Shown piece by piece: positions 36,301 through 48,657 of a stretch of DNA of 64,000 nt; position 1 is the first letter of the stretch, and every line of letters begins with the position of its first letter. The position numbers were made by a program, and so were the translations under genes. Source of the DNA: Seriola aureovittata (lineage: Eukaryota; Chordata; Actinopteri; Carangiformes; Carangidae); assembly GCF_021018895.1 (NCBI RefSeq), contig NC_079377.1:11600501-11664500 (forward strand). Reading direction: 5' to 3'. The notes beneath the pieces are model-generated. The model made no database searches. It was not told the origin of the DNA and saw nothing but the letters and a program-made list of their open reading frames with translations.

Positions 36301-39300
36301 AGTGCCCGAGAGCATCTTACATGAGATGGTTTATAGATAAAATAAATCAACACTCTACGCTTGAGAAAGCACGCTGTTACCAGAGATGCATTAAATTGAT
36401 TAATTCATGCTGCTTTGATTGAAAAGTTGTTTTAGTTACGTTTGACTAAGTTACCTCATTTTACCTCTTTTTATAGGGAGAACAAGGAAACACGGGCAAC
36501 CCCGGTCAGCCTGGACCTACTGGTGCTGATGGTAAGCCTGTGAGTACTACATAGTTCAATATACAAACATACAGTACATAACTGCCAACAGCACTGTCGC
36601 AGCAGCTTCCACAGCGACCCATTTGAGTTAATGTAGCCATTAGGTCATGACAATTTCTGCTTGTTAATTCTATGTGGTCAGGACTGCAACAGAATGCTCG
36701 AACACAGCGGTGAATATGCCTATTTGCTTATTTTTCCAACGGGTAAATAAAAAAAACATGTCTGATTATAGCAATAGTGGCAGCACAGTGGTGATTTTGT
36801 GTGATGAAAACCAACCAAAAGTGAACCACATGTTCTATAGCTTGATCAAAAACGAAGAGAAAGAATCTGCCCCGAAGCCCAGACTCACTCAGAGAACATG
36901 CACACAGCTGGATTCAAATGTTTAACCAAGTGTTTGTTTCTCCCATCCTGTTTTGGTCTGATTTAAGGGTATCCCTGGCGTTAGAGGGAGTCCAGGGCTG
37001 CCGGGTCCACCAGGAGTAGAGGTGAAGAAAATGTCACTTATTCAGTATTATTAAATTCAGTAGAAATAGAAAATTTAAAGCTGGTTTCTTTTGTTTCCTC
37101 TGCCAGGGGCTGCGAGGGCCAGACGGGTACAAAGGGGAGCAAGGGAGGCCCGGTGTTTCGGTAGGAACGTCAAAAACACATTTGTGGCACAATGTGTTTC
37201 ATTGTCATTCTGTAGTTCTAATTTGTGACAACTTAAAACCAATTTTGTGATACAATACCTGTACTTTCAGGGGGAGAGGGGAATGCCTGGATTACCAGGA
37301 CCGCATGGACAACCAGGAGAGAAGGTGGTGATATTCATTACTCAAATGTGCCTATTCAACATTGTTACGATGATCTTGCTTTAGATGCTTTTTTTTTTTT
37401 TTTTCCAGAATATCCTCTAGGGGATGTTGTTTAAGTCAGGCAATAGATTGTATTGACTGATCAAAGCTGAAAGAATGCGGCCGTTAAAAAGTACAAAACA
37501 CACACTGAATTGTCAGGGTATATCTTCTTTTTTTATGAGATCAAATGTAGGATTAACAGGAAATCCCTGCTAGACACATCAACTTGAACCATTTGAACAT
37601 TGTTGCATCAATCAGAAAGAAACCATATGTTATGAGTATAAAGCCAGATCCGTTGGGAGAGTCAAAAATACAACCTCTATACTGTGGGACGAGAGCGCTG
37701 TGCAGAGAGAGCATGAGGGCCGTCAGAGACTTCTTAAACGTGTTCATATTTCCTGACTTTTGTTCTGCCCTTTTCCTCAGTAAGCTCAAACACTCTGACT
37801 TTCTTTGCTACTTTTATAGGGAACCACAGGTGTCTCTGTTTTCCCTTGTTGCCTTGTGTTTTTCCCCTCACTTGCATCTAGTCTTTGCTCCTTCGCCTCC
37901 CAATTGCAGTATGATCTGAAGTGGACATGCCAGGAAGAGATGAATCAATGTTACTGTCATGTGAATCGATAATGTAAATCAAGGCAACATAAGATCCTGG
38001 AGAGTCTAACAAAACAGATCCCACAGAGAGGACTGTATGTCCTGAACTGCAGGCCAATCAGTTAGAAATAAAACACTGTAATCCAGTGAGACCGACCTGG
38101 CTGCAGTGCACATCACCTGCTCCAGTATTCCCTTATATTGTTTGGGAGAAGATATACTGTATGCATCAACAGATCCAAGTAAAATGTATTTTAGTCTTCT
38201 TTTACCAGATGAAAACCTAAGAGCTCAGGTCTAGATGACAGCCAAACAAAGCCTACAGTAAGTGGTGCCTCGGCTGCATAACTGTCCAGTCACACAGCGG
38301 TGGAAACACACAAGCAGGTGGTGCTGTGTGTTGCCAGCAGCTGTCATGATATGTATACTAACACCAGCCACAGGGACAAACCGCCTGTGAGCTGAAATGC
38401 GTCAGAACCAATCCAAACAAAAGAGGACTGAGTCTCTCTAGAACTTTTCTGTTGCTCTGATCACACTGACGTTCATCTGAGCAACATTACACACAATAAT
38501 GCCTCATTATTTTGAGGTACAGTGAAGTAATGCATCCTCCCCAGATTGCATCACCCCTGTCATATCATCCTACCTTGTAATCAGTGCGACCACAGGACGA
38601 CCCCCTGCCAGTTGGCTGCAGTGCAGAGCAATTCAAGCAGTTAATGTCATTTTGAAAATAGTCTCAGCTGGCTGCAGACACGTGTCCGCACCTGGAGCGA
38701 ATCCTTCTGTACCATCTGTCCCATTATTAGAGTTTCACTCTCAGGTCCAGGATGTATCAATTTAGGTTTTTATTAGTGTTTGGACTGTCCTCATAACTGT
38801 CTTTGATTCAGTCAAATTCTTTGGGTTTTGGGTATACAAAAACACAAAGAGAGAGAGAGACCACAATGGGGGACTGCATTTCTAAAGATCAGGTGGATTT
38901 ACTGTATTTTTTTTCCCCATTTCCACTTACAATTAACACATAAAAGGACTGTGGATTTTACTGGTCTATCAAAGAGCTCTTTTAAAATCCCATAATTAGA
39001 CATCTAATTAGTGTAATGGTCTGAGGCATGAATGATGAGATGAGCGACTAGATGGGGCAATGAAAGTGATTTTCCATCACTTACATGGCAAAAAAGGACG
39101 GCTGCCAAAATCGGCTACAGGGCAAGTTCGGAAAAGCCCTGGTTGAATTTGCTTCAGTGAATAGGTAAAATATTCACAGTACTGTAGATAAAAGGTAGCT
39201 ATTTTCTGACACCACTAGTCAAATATAGTCAATTTGAATTCAAAGTAATAAAAATCTAAGAGCAGGAAACACATCAATAAAACGGCACTTTACGTGTCTG

Positions 39301-42300
39301 ACAATATATGGAAAATATATGAAACAGTAAAGAAACTTCTGCTTAAAGTTTTTCTTCGCCAAGGAGTCTAGGAAACTGAATTTGTCTGGGTCAAAAGGTT
39401 TTTGCACTCCCCGGAAAGATAAAGAGCCTCCATGCAACAGAAAACAATCTCTGAAGACCAAGATGTGTTTGATGAGCAGGAAGCCACTTCTTTTAAAGTT
39501 AGAGGGAATCCTCATCAAGCTGAGTGTAAGATTTTCTTTGGTTACAAACTTACAAACTACAACATCCCAAATTGGTCCCATATTGTAAAGACCACCAAAG
39601 GGTGTAGCCTCATTTTCCTGGCACAGGCTCTAGAGAATGGAAACATGAGATCTTTACTAAATTAAGTCAGAAGTACATAATTCAAGATCACAAGAGGAAG
39701 GAGGACTGTTAAGGCACTTCGCCAAAAGAACTAGCTATGTTTGTGTATTCACAGTCTGTGATACTTGCTGATGACCACAGTCATTCATCACCTCTGAAGG
39801 AACATCTTACAGCTAATTATGTGGGCATCCAGTCCGTGCTATTGATCTCTGTAGTTTACTACCTCTGCCAAAGAGGTTACGTTTTCACCCGTGTCTGTTT
39901 ATTTGTCAGCAAGATGAAGCAGAAATCACTGAACCGATTGGAACTGAACTTGGTGGAGGGATGGGGCGTGGGCCAGGGAAGAACCCATAAAACTTTGGGG
40001 AAGATCCGCATCATTTACTACGAATTTGAATTTTTCTCTCTGAAGTCAATTTAAGTTAATATTGACTATGGCAGACGTCTGCTCACACTTAGTGCCCTTC
40101 TAGTTAACACTGTAGATACATTGTCGGTATTCATTTTGACAGAGATCAATGTTTCCAATTGGAAACCTCAGAGCTCAGCTTGGGGGGTGAACATACCTGA
40201 GAAAGGTTCTTATCCCATCTTTCCTGCACACCTGGGATGTAAGAACACACCAGTCACTGCGTACACTACTTATGCTAGCACCCTATCCACGTTTTATCAC
40301 TCACTGCAGCGTGAAGACAAATGAAGCACAAAGCCCTACCATTTGGCTTCCATGTTTGTGTCTTTACTGCCCCGGCTGCAGCACGGCCACTCAGTGGCAC
40401 CCTGAGCCTCTGAGTCCCCTCACCACGGTTAGTTTGTTTTGGCAATCAGATCTGCCGTGACGGCCACAGATGGACTGATTTTTTAATATGTTTTGATACC
40501 AATGACTACAATGTCTTTTTATATACAGACTATTTTTGCAAATGAGGCCACAATAAAAATTATGTCAGATTCTGCAGCCAGCAATAAACACGTCATTTGG
40601 TTGTATGCTGAACAATGATTTATCTCTCCGTCAGCTGATTAGCATACATTTGAATGCTGGAATGTAAAACTGGAGAAAAACAAATGATTTAATGTCCAAC
40701 CTTGTTCCAAAAATCAGGATTTTTTTTATTCGGAAGATACTGAAAATACAGTGACGCATCATTCCCTTAAGTTTTGGCAATGTCAAACAAACACTTAACA
40801 TTTAGTTCTAGGTCAACCAGTGCAGTTTTTTAAATGCCAGAACGACGCAGTGAAACACGTCACTTGCTTAAGCTTCAGTCCAAAAAGTTGTTTAATTCAT
40901 TGTCTCTCCCAGAAAAACCGCTACTGACTAATGTCAGACACTGACTGCATATGTGTGACCATGTGGGCTTTACAACGGGTCTATGATGTGCTCTCGTCAC
41001 ACACTGTGCAACTTGAACCTCCTGACCTGACCTGGAATTGTTTCGCTTACTACATCTATTAGAAACATGAGTGGCACGTCTAATGATCATTTAAATCTTG
41101 TTGCTTTTCTCAGGGCTCTACAGGATCCCCAGGAACTACAGGGTTACCTGGGAAAACTGGCCAAGTGGTAAGGGCGCAGACAATCCTAAAGGCTAAAACA
41201 ACAATCACTGTCTCTGAACAATGACACAAGAAAAAGGAACAACTTTAACATGGATGGCATGATGTTTTCAGGGGGAAAAAGGAAGTTTAGGACCTCCTGG
41301 GCCTCCTGGTTATCAAGGAAAATCTGTATGTATAAAATAATTCATAATCACATCCAGAGCTTTTGTGCTGATTCTGTGTAACATCCTTTTCTCTGATTTC
41401 AGGGCCCACCTGGCAGAGATGGAAAGGATGGATTTCCGGGGGGACCTGGTCAAAAGGTCTGGTGTTTTGACAGCAATGTGTAGTTACATCACAAAGCTCA
41501 TTCAGGGATTAGGAAAATAATAGAAGCACGTGATTGGCTGAATGTGCACAGTCTTAAAAGACTTAACTGTTCCCAAAAATTGTGCTGTTGATGTTTGGCA
41601 ACCATGGAAATTGAGTCATTCAGTGCTGGTGTCCCCTTTGTCTTTTTTTACAAGCTCTATTTGACAATTTTAGCAAACATCAAGGGTTTTCGTAGATGTC
41701 TTTTTTAATAAATCCAACATGACATGTAAAATGATGTTAATGTGTCAAATAAAGGGCTCACAACTAGAAATCTGAATGAAAATTGAATGTATTAATAATA
41801 TTTTTGTTTCTCTACCATATTAAGGGAGAAGCAGGGGCCAGTGGCATTCCTGGCACCGATGGAAGGGAAGGCCATCCTGTGAGTCGTAAACACAGATATT
41901 ACTCAGTGTACTTGTTCAGTGTTTTCTAGGTTGCTAGTGCCCTTAGTGTTGTCTTACATTTTACCACTTGGACCCCTAGCAATTAAGGATTTGATGCAAA
42001 ATCTGATGCAAATTGTGCATGAATACAATTTGAAATAGACTGTCATATTGCCTTAAGGTTTATACTTTTCACTGAGGCGTTTTAAAACAAGAAAAGTTGA
42101 ACTTTATGCGTGTGGTCCTTTATATCATGGTTCACAGAATTTGTCACAGACAAATGCAATAAATTATAGCTGACATGTAATAATCTAACAGAATTGTGAA
42201 ATAGATGCATAATGTTTTTTACCATAGCAAGACTGTGTGTTAACATATTGTCAGCAGTACAGAGAGCACCCCTCACAGGCAGTAAATTAGGGGTATTTCC

Positions 42301-45300
42301 CCTGTAGTTCATCCCAGGATAACCCTGTTATGTAACAAGCAGGCTCGGCCTATAATCTAAGGCAGTGAAAGTAACTCATCGAGGGAATGCTGTGGCGCTC
42401 TGGCAAATCTGTTTTAGGAAGAAAGTGTTTCAACTGGGCAGCCACCCCACTGATCATGATTATAAGTGTCGTCCAAAAGTTTGAGATGGGTCTACAAAAG
42501 ATGAGTCAGTTACTCCACAAGGCTGTAGGCCATTTTTCCCCACCAGAACAATAGAGTTAGCGATGTATCCAGGGAGACAGGATTAGTACTGTACTTCCTC
42601 AAGTTAAAACAAGATGAAGTTAGCACTCGAGTGTGGGCCCCAATACGGGGGATTTCTTCACCTATAGGTTGAGTGTGAGCGTCTGGGTGGCTCTATCTAT
42701 ATTTCTGTCTCTCTGCCTGCCTGTCTAATCCATTCACTATGCACATGTGTTTCTCAAACTTTTGTGTGAGGCAACCACTAAGCATCTGCAAGCGTTTATC
42801 TCAGAAGAAAATAACTAAAACAAAAAACTAAAGAGGCTTTCCAAGGCACTTTTGCTGCGTATGTTGAACCGAATAAACTTTAAATGTATTTATAAATCAG
42901 TATCTGCTGTTTTACTTTTTCCGCAAGTGCAATTTAAACAGCATACTATGTTTTGTCTTATTGCATCTATCAGCAAACAAAACATATGCACAGCCCACTT
43001 GCAACACATATGGTTCATCCAAGAATCCTACAGTTTACACGTCGATTAAACTTTAGACAGTACTCCACTCGTGCAGAGAGCGCTGCAGTTTAGTCTGGGA
43101 AATGAATTGAAATATTCTTTTTTTTTATTGGAGTGATTATATTTACAAAATATAACTGGGGAGTGTACGATTTTGGCAGACATTTCCTGGTGCAACGAGA
43201 CCAGCTCGAATGGTTGCTTTTATTGAGCAACTGGCTACAGTCGTTATTGACACAATGAAGTAATTATTTCAGAACTGTGAAAGGAAGTAAACTGGAACGT
43301 GTGTTTAGTACCAGTTTAGAAACATTACTCGAGAAAAATTAGGAACATTACTAAGAACTGAATAGACAAAAAGTAGCATTACAAACAATTCCATGTAATG
43401 TTGCCGTTTTTTTTTTTTTTTCTTTGGTATTCTTAAATTTACTGATGTGCATTACATTATAATGTGTTTCCATGCTGTCAGGGTTTACCTGGATTACCGG
43501 GAACCACAGGCCTGGATGGACAAAAGGTAAACAAGTTGCCAAACAGATGTGCAAAAGACACTGATCAGTGATTTATTTTACTTGTTGTTTGTGGTAACAT
43601 TCAGCTGACATGATTCTCATTTAAGGGGGAAGTTGGTGCGCCTGGACCAAGGGGCTTCACAGGATCGACTGGATCGCCTGTAAGTTAACAGCTGACTGTT
43701 TATGCACAAGTTCAGTGCACATCGATGTGTTAATATTGAATGTGAGGAGTTTCTTCACTCTCCTGCAGGGTGAGATGGGTTTACCTGGTGCACCTGGTTC
43801 AAAAGGACAAATTGGACCCAAGGTAATAATTTTTGCATGTTAGAAAATTCCCTTTGAGCCTCTTCAGACTGCTGTATTGTTAGTGATGCAAAGCTATAAT
43901 GAAGAGAGCAAAAATAATGACAGACTTTCATCTTACCAGCAGACATCAAAAAGATTTAATACAGTCTTTAAAAAGGATAAACTGTTCACTAAATACAATG
44001 TGAATTTATCCCTACATCCCCGGGGCTGTGAGCGCACTGGCTCAAACTCTGACCTAGAAAATTCAACACTGCAGAACAACAAGCTGCAGGCCAAGCCATG
44101 TTATGATTTAAGTTGACTCTAAGCAGAGTGTAGTACAGTCAACCTGCCAAGCCTTATGTCGTCCAGCCTATACGCTGCAGTGCATAGTGTCATTAGTTTG
44201 GGTAAGATTAAATCTTTGCAGCTTTCTTGAAATACATAGAAAGCTGCTTGGGTCAGCAGCATTACATGTTTTGTTTGGTCACTGTTTTTCTAAAATACAC
44301 TTTAGAACAAGTAACGACCTCTTGGCCACACTGGCAGTGCTAAATTAAGCGATGATCCGATCGTACTGCTTTCGTCAGTGGAATTTTAGTGGAAATGTAA
44401 GCAGTCTGGGCTTGTCTGGTCTGGACGTTCTGTCTCCTAATCACTTTTCATTAGCTGATCTGCCTTTAACAAGCCAATGTGTATTGGTAAATGGCACACA
44501 AGTGAAAACCTAGTTTATGGACAGGCAGGCAAAACTTTGATTTTATGGCTGAGCTTCAGACTGCAATTACTGAGGCTTGTTCAACTGGAAAAGAAAGCAT
44601 TCGACTAGACACAATTAAACATCAAACTGCCATATCCCAAAACCTCATGAAGGTATGCTTAAGTTACTGCACCCATCAAGGAAAATGAATTATGATAAGA
44701 AAGTGAAAATACCAACTGCACTGCGGTCAGTGATTTGATGTCGTTTGGATGTTATTTCACTGTATGTTTTCTGTAACATGAGACATGTTTTATTTCTCAA
44801 TCAAGGGGAATAAGGGTGAAAGTGGAAGTCCAGGTACACGAGGAACACCAGGGCCTGCGGTATGTTTCCGTTTAAAGAATCTAATATGAACCAGGTGGAT
44901 TTATCTCTGACTTCAAATACTGTGTTGAATCAATAAAAGTGTGAGTGAATAAACATGTATTTATCTACAATGTAACAAAAAATATTTTTGGTTTTTATGT
45001 CATGTAACAGTATAAACATAAAGATTGTTCTTGTTTTTAATGATTGGTGTTTACATTGATGCTTTTAAAGGGGAGTGCAGGGGAACCAGGGAGCGCAGGT
45101 CAGCCGGGGCACCCAGGCATACCAGGCATGAAGGGCACCAAGGTATTTATACTGTGATATTTTATGCTGTGATATGTGATTTATAATAATAATTGTTTGC
45201 TGGTCAGGGTTAACCCAGTCTGGTCAAACAGGAAACTTACAGTATTTCCACTGATATTTAATCATAAATGTTCGTTTGCCTGAAATGCCAGTTGTCAGCT

Positions 45301-48300
45301 CTCATATCAGCAACCAGCTAACACCGCAATATTTTTTTAGGCAATAACTCTTATAGTTTTTCAAAGCAATTTCATAGCCACATGTTATTTTCGCACATTA
45401 ACAAAATATGTTTAGATAAGCCAGAAGTCTTTACTGTGATATAAAGTAGAAGGATGTATTCTGGCACTATAGTTTTCTATAAATCATGTGGAACTTGTGG
45501 CTGTTTTCCTGCTGCAAAACATCTATAAAAGTATAAGCCATGTCTTTATTTCTTACCAGGGACAAAGGGGAAATCCAGGTGAAAGCGGAGAGATGGTAAG
45601 TTATTACCCTGCCATCAACCCTTAATTGGTCACACAAGCAGATGGTGGAATGATCCTATTGACCTCTGTGCTGCTAATCTAAAATAATAACTAATATTTA
45701 GCGGTTGAGAGCACACATCTTCAGCTTTAAATAAATATGAGTGTCACTTGGATTAAAATAGACTTGGTTCCTAAAGAAATCGTCACCACTGGAGCTTCAA
45801 ATCGAATCATTTTTTTGTGAGCTTGTAGTCAATGCCGTCTGTAATGGTGAACCCCTATTAGTGGAGGAATATATTGTCTTTAATTCATTTAGTATAGAAA
45901 TCATTTTATTCCAGTGGAAATAAAGCCTGAATTATCATGTACTGGGTTTGGAAAACTATCATGTGTCAGCTATATTTTGTCTTTTTGGAAGTACAGCTGG
46001 TTATTTGCTGTGACTTCCATCATGGTTTTTCTCCATTACACCACACTGGATCAATTTCATGTCATGAAAAGAAAATCAACTCTGGAATGCAACAAGGAAG
46101 TGCAATCATATTTATGTAATCAAATCTAATGGGTGTTAATGTGCTACATTTAAACCACATTAACACCCATAAACACTTCTATAGAAATACATCTACAGTC
46201 ATGAACGGATATTTGAATCTTCAGTACAGCACTATATGCTGCACAAGCGGTATAGACTGATGTGTGAAACACTGATTTCATGTGCTTTTGTGACCGTACT
46301 CGAATTATTTTCTCACCAGGGATTGAGAGGAGAAAAAGGAGAGCCTGGTCGGCCAGGGAATCATGTGAGTTTGTTTTGATGTTGTATGATGACGTCGTAT
46401 GACGCACGCACAAAACCAATTTGGATCCAAAAAGAAAAAATGACTAACATATTTATTTTGTTCAAATATTTTTGCTTTTTTTTATAATGATGTGCAAGTT
46501 TCTAGTTTATGAAAATTGGTGTGTCATGGTCCAAAGTACTGAGTGCATTAGTGAGATTCAACTGAACTTGGGCAATGTATTCATTATACAATATAGTCAT
46601 TACCTTCACCAGGGATGTTATCTCTCTATTTGTCTGATGAATAGCAGAATACCTAAAAACTGGTCAACAGATTTAAATGGAATTTATTGGAAAAGTAAAT
46701 CATGGGCCAGGGAAGAAATAATTTCTAAAGGTCTTGAGAGTCGATAGTGCCACCATGTGGCAATTTATAAAGCACTTTAAAAAATAAAATTTTCACTTGA
46801 AACTCCTGAGCTATGAAATTTTGCAAAATTCTTGTTTTCCTGGATCCCTCGGTCCAGTACAAATCTGCTTTACCCATAAAGGCCACACACTCTTTCTGTG
46901 ACCTATATTATTATTTTCCATTCTAAATGCAAACATTTTTTGATAAGTTCTATGAATTTTGTGCAGTCTTCACTAAAATTAGTGTTAGATCATTTGTGTT
47001 TGATGCTCCATCCATTCCTACAATGTGCTGCCAAGTTCTTAGAGGCCTATCTGTCATAAATTCCCATCATGAAAACGGTGTGTAACACGGTCCTGTTTCA
47101 AAGTGATCCTGCAGAGATCTGATGCTGTTTAGTCCATAGGTGGTGCTACAGCAACATGATGACTTTAGCTGGTCATAACTCAGCAGTCATAATTCTGACT
47201 TATTCCACATTTTACAATATTTGTGCCTAATATTTCCATTATTTCAACATTATCCTACAATCACCATGAATACCTGTCATTGTGCATTCAGATAAAGATA
47301 TAAATGCAGATTTTTCATTTAAAATAACATATTTTAGGATTGTTTCTCAGTGCTTTCTGTTGTGGTTTTTAATGACTTCTTGTGACTTTGATTGACAGGG
47401 TTCCACTGGTTCAACAGGACTAAAAGGAGAGGTATGTTAAGCTGAATACATGAATTACTGCACATCCATTTAACCTGAATTGTCATACTATTGCTAACAC
47501 TGGGCTTGTATTTTTGCCAGAAAGGGACAGCAGGGGATCTGGGGCAAAGAGGTCAAGAGGGTCAAGCGGGACGGCCTGGACAGCCTGGTCAGTCAGGCCC
47601 AACTGGCCCCCGAGGGCTGCAGGGGGACACTGGTCTACCTGGTCCACCTGGACCTGAAGGAAGATCTGTACGTGTGATACACATTGTGTTAACAGTGTTA
47701 CTGTCGATAATATTTTGTTTTATCATGATGTCACGTCTGAGATTGACTGAAATAATTGCATAGACATTGACTGGAGAACCATGTGATCTGATCCTTTATT
47801 ACAGGCAAGTGAAATGTCAGACAATCACATTCGGCAAATTTGCAGAGACATTCTTCAGAGTGAGTATCATCACAGACTGACGGATATGTTGAATGATATG
47901 TTTCTCTGTGTTTTCACAACACATCTGAAATCTTGTCATTGTCAATCATCCTAGCTGAGCTGCCTTTATTGTTGCTGAGCAACCAGCAGAGTAGCTGCAC
48001 CAGGTGCCAAAGCCGGACTGGATCTCCCGGCCTTCCGGGTCCAGCTGGGCCCCAGGGACTAAGGGGTCTTCCTGGACTTAGTGGCTCCAGGGGACAGCCA
48101 GGCCACCCTGGTCGACCAGGGCACCCTGGTGTGAACGGGCTCAAAGGTAAAGCCAAGTCAAGTCAACAGTGTGTTATTAAAAGTATTTTGTTGGATGTTC
48201 TAACAAGGACATTTGTGTTTGCAGGAGAACCAGGTTTCCAGGGTGAGAAGGGGAGCCCTGGTCGAACCATGATTGGAGACCAAGGGCCACCTGGGCCTCC

Positions 48301-48657
48301 AGGTAAATAAAGTGGCTAATTATTAATTATTATTATATTATATTAATTTATCATTCAGTTTATTTAGTGAAAACCATGTGGAAGCTAGTTTGATGAGGTT
48401 CTGAAATTTAATGTCTCCTTTTATGTACCATTCCTTTGAACTGATGGCTTAGTACTTTTATCTCCTCAGGTCCAATGGGTCCCCAGGGGTACAGTAAACC
48501 AGGTCCTCCAGGTAAGCCTGGCCAGCCTGGTGTAAATGGAGCAGAGGGTAAAAGTGGTAATCCTGGCATCCCTGGCCAGCCTGGGGTGTGTGATCCATCC
48601 ATGTGCTATGGTAGCATGATGAGGAGGGATTCTTACAGCAAAGGGCCAAACTATTGA
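30256..48657 (+). CDS. col21a1: col21a1, collagen alpha-1(XXI) chain
   Basis: Secreted FACIT-like collagen of vascular and other matrices. The 28 coding exons are 30256-30352, 30555-31115, 31314-31479, 31580-31808, 32567-32737, 34163-34240, 35219-35302, 36477-36539, 36968-37021, 37107-37160, 37271-37324, 41114-41167, 41272-41325, 41403-41456, 41825-41878, 43482-43526, 43626-43679, 43769-43822, 44806-44859, 45071-45142, 45560-45595, 46320-46364, 47399-47431, 47521-47667, 47805-47859, 47955-48146, 48225-48302 and 48470-48657. They total 2880 bp, giving 959 aa (human about 957). Domains are a signal peptide (1 to about 26), vWA (about 38-215), TSPN (about 220-434), collagen (about 453-789), NC2-like (790-828), last helix, and C938-x4-C943 with the tail SKGPNY. 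Sequence and domain order match human COL21A1 throughout. Confidence 0.97.
30555..31115 (+). CDS. col21a1: col21a1 exon encoding the whole vWA domain
   Basis: A single 561-bp exon begins [18 protein letters not shown]. The metal-ion-dependent adhesion site D46-G-S48-W-S50 is intact, and the later NTRTGTA and LTDGKS segments supply the remaining MIDAS Thr and Asp. VVQYSD, GGNTRTG and [10 protein letters not shown] are typical of collagen vWA domains. The fold binds matrix ligands. Both ends are phase 1. Confidence 0.95.
31314..34240 (+). CDS. col21a1: col21a1 TSPN exons (four)
   Basis: Exons 31314-31479, 31580-31808, 32567-32737 and 34163-34240 encode [75 protein letters not shown] and [19 protein letters not shown]. 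The last of these is almost identical to the human sequence as I remember it. The acceptor at 32566 (cataag) lacks a strong pyrimidine tract, but the reading frame requires it. Confidence 0.93.
34131..34148. repeat. (TTC)n microsatellite
   Basis: TTC repeats immediately upstream of the col21a1 acceptor at 34161-34162, extending its pyrimidine tract. Confidence 0.85.
35110..35185 (+). repeat. AT-rich repeat with ATCGATTAATC core
   Basis: TTTTTAATCGATTAATCAAG and AAATAATTAATCAGTAATGA resemble the ATCGATTAATC tails of a common teleost repeat. It lies just before the col21a1 exon at 35219. Confidence 0.35.
35219..47667 (+). CDS. col21a1: col21a1 collagenous exons
   Basis: Eighteen phase-0 exons encode Gly-X-Y repeats after a Cys-containing linker ([20 protein letters not shown]). 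Exon sizes of 54, 54, 54, 54, 45, 54, 54, 54, 72, 36, 45 and 33 bp from 41114 to 47431 correspond to the segment lengths of the human chain as I remember it, so no exon appears missing. The exon at 47521 starts with Lys, but the frame gives GEK across the junction. Confidence 0.93.
39859..40035 (+). repeat. Dispersed repeat (ACCTCTGCCAAAGAGGTTA family), copy 1
   Basis: ACCTCTGCCAAAGAGGTTAC, TTTATTTGTCAGCAAGATGA, CACTGAACCGATTGGAACTG and GGGCCAGGGAAGAACCC form the usual order of this element, which I recall as abundant in teleosts. It lies in the 3.8-kb col21a1 intron 37325-41113 and creates a spurious 105-codon open frame. Confidence 0.65.
46129..46170. repeat. Perfect 15-bp inverted repeat in a col21a1 intron
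   Basis: Left arm ATGGGTGTTAATGTG (46129-46143), 12-nt spacer, right arm CACATTAACACCCAT (46156-46170). Pairing is perfect over 15 bp and stops abruptly on both sides. Confidence 0.9.
46603..46800 (+). repeat. Dispersed repeat (ACCTCTGCCAAAGAGGTTA family), copy 2
   Basis: TTACCTTCACCAGGGATGTT, ATTTGTCTGATGAATAGCAG, AACTGGTCAACAGATTTAAA and ATGGGCCAGGGAAGAAATAA follow the order of the copy at 39859-40035 but are more diverged. Located in the col21a1 intron 46365-47398. Confidence 0.55.
47805..48657 (+). CDS. col21a1: col21a1 NC2-type segment, last helix and C-terminus
   Basis: Exons 47805-47859 and 47955-48146 give [24 protein letters not shown], the non-helical, Cys-bearing interruption seen in human COL21A1 (EQFIRQVC..NCDHC). 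The last helix has imperfections GRTMIGDQG and GYSKPGPPG at the FACIT-conserved places. It ends [11 protein letters not shown] and SKGPNY with TGA at 48655-48657, matching the human ICDPSLC..KGPNY terminus. Confidence 0.95.

Noticed and set aside
39737..40054. A 105-codon open frame in a col21a1 intron
   Set aside because: Most of it is the dispersed repeat at 39859-40035, with no splice sites or conserved domain.
48001..48156. Minus-strand Pro/Gly-rich frames opposite collagen exons
   Set aside because: The reverse complement of Gly-X-Y coding also reads as Pro/Gly-rich. These are shadows of col21a1 exons.
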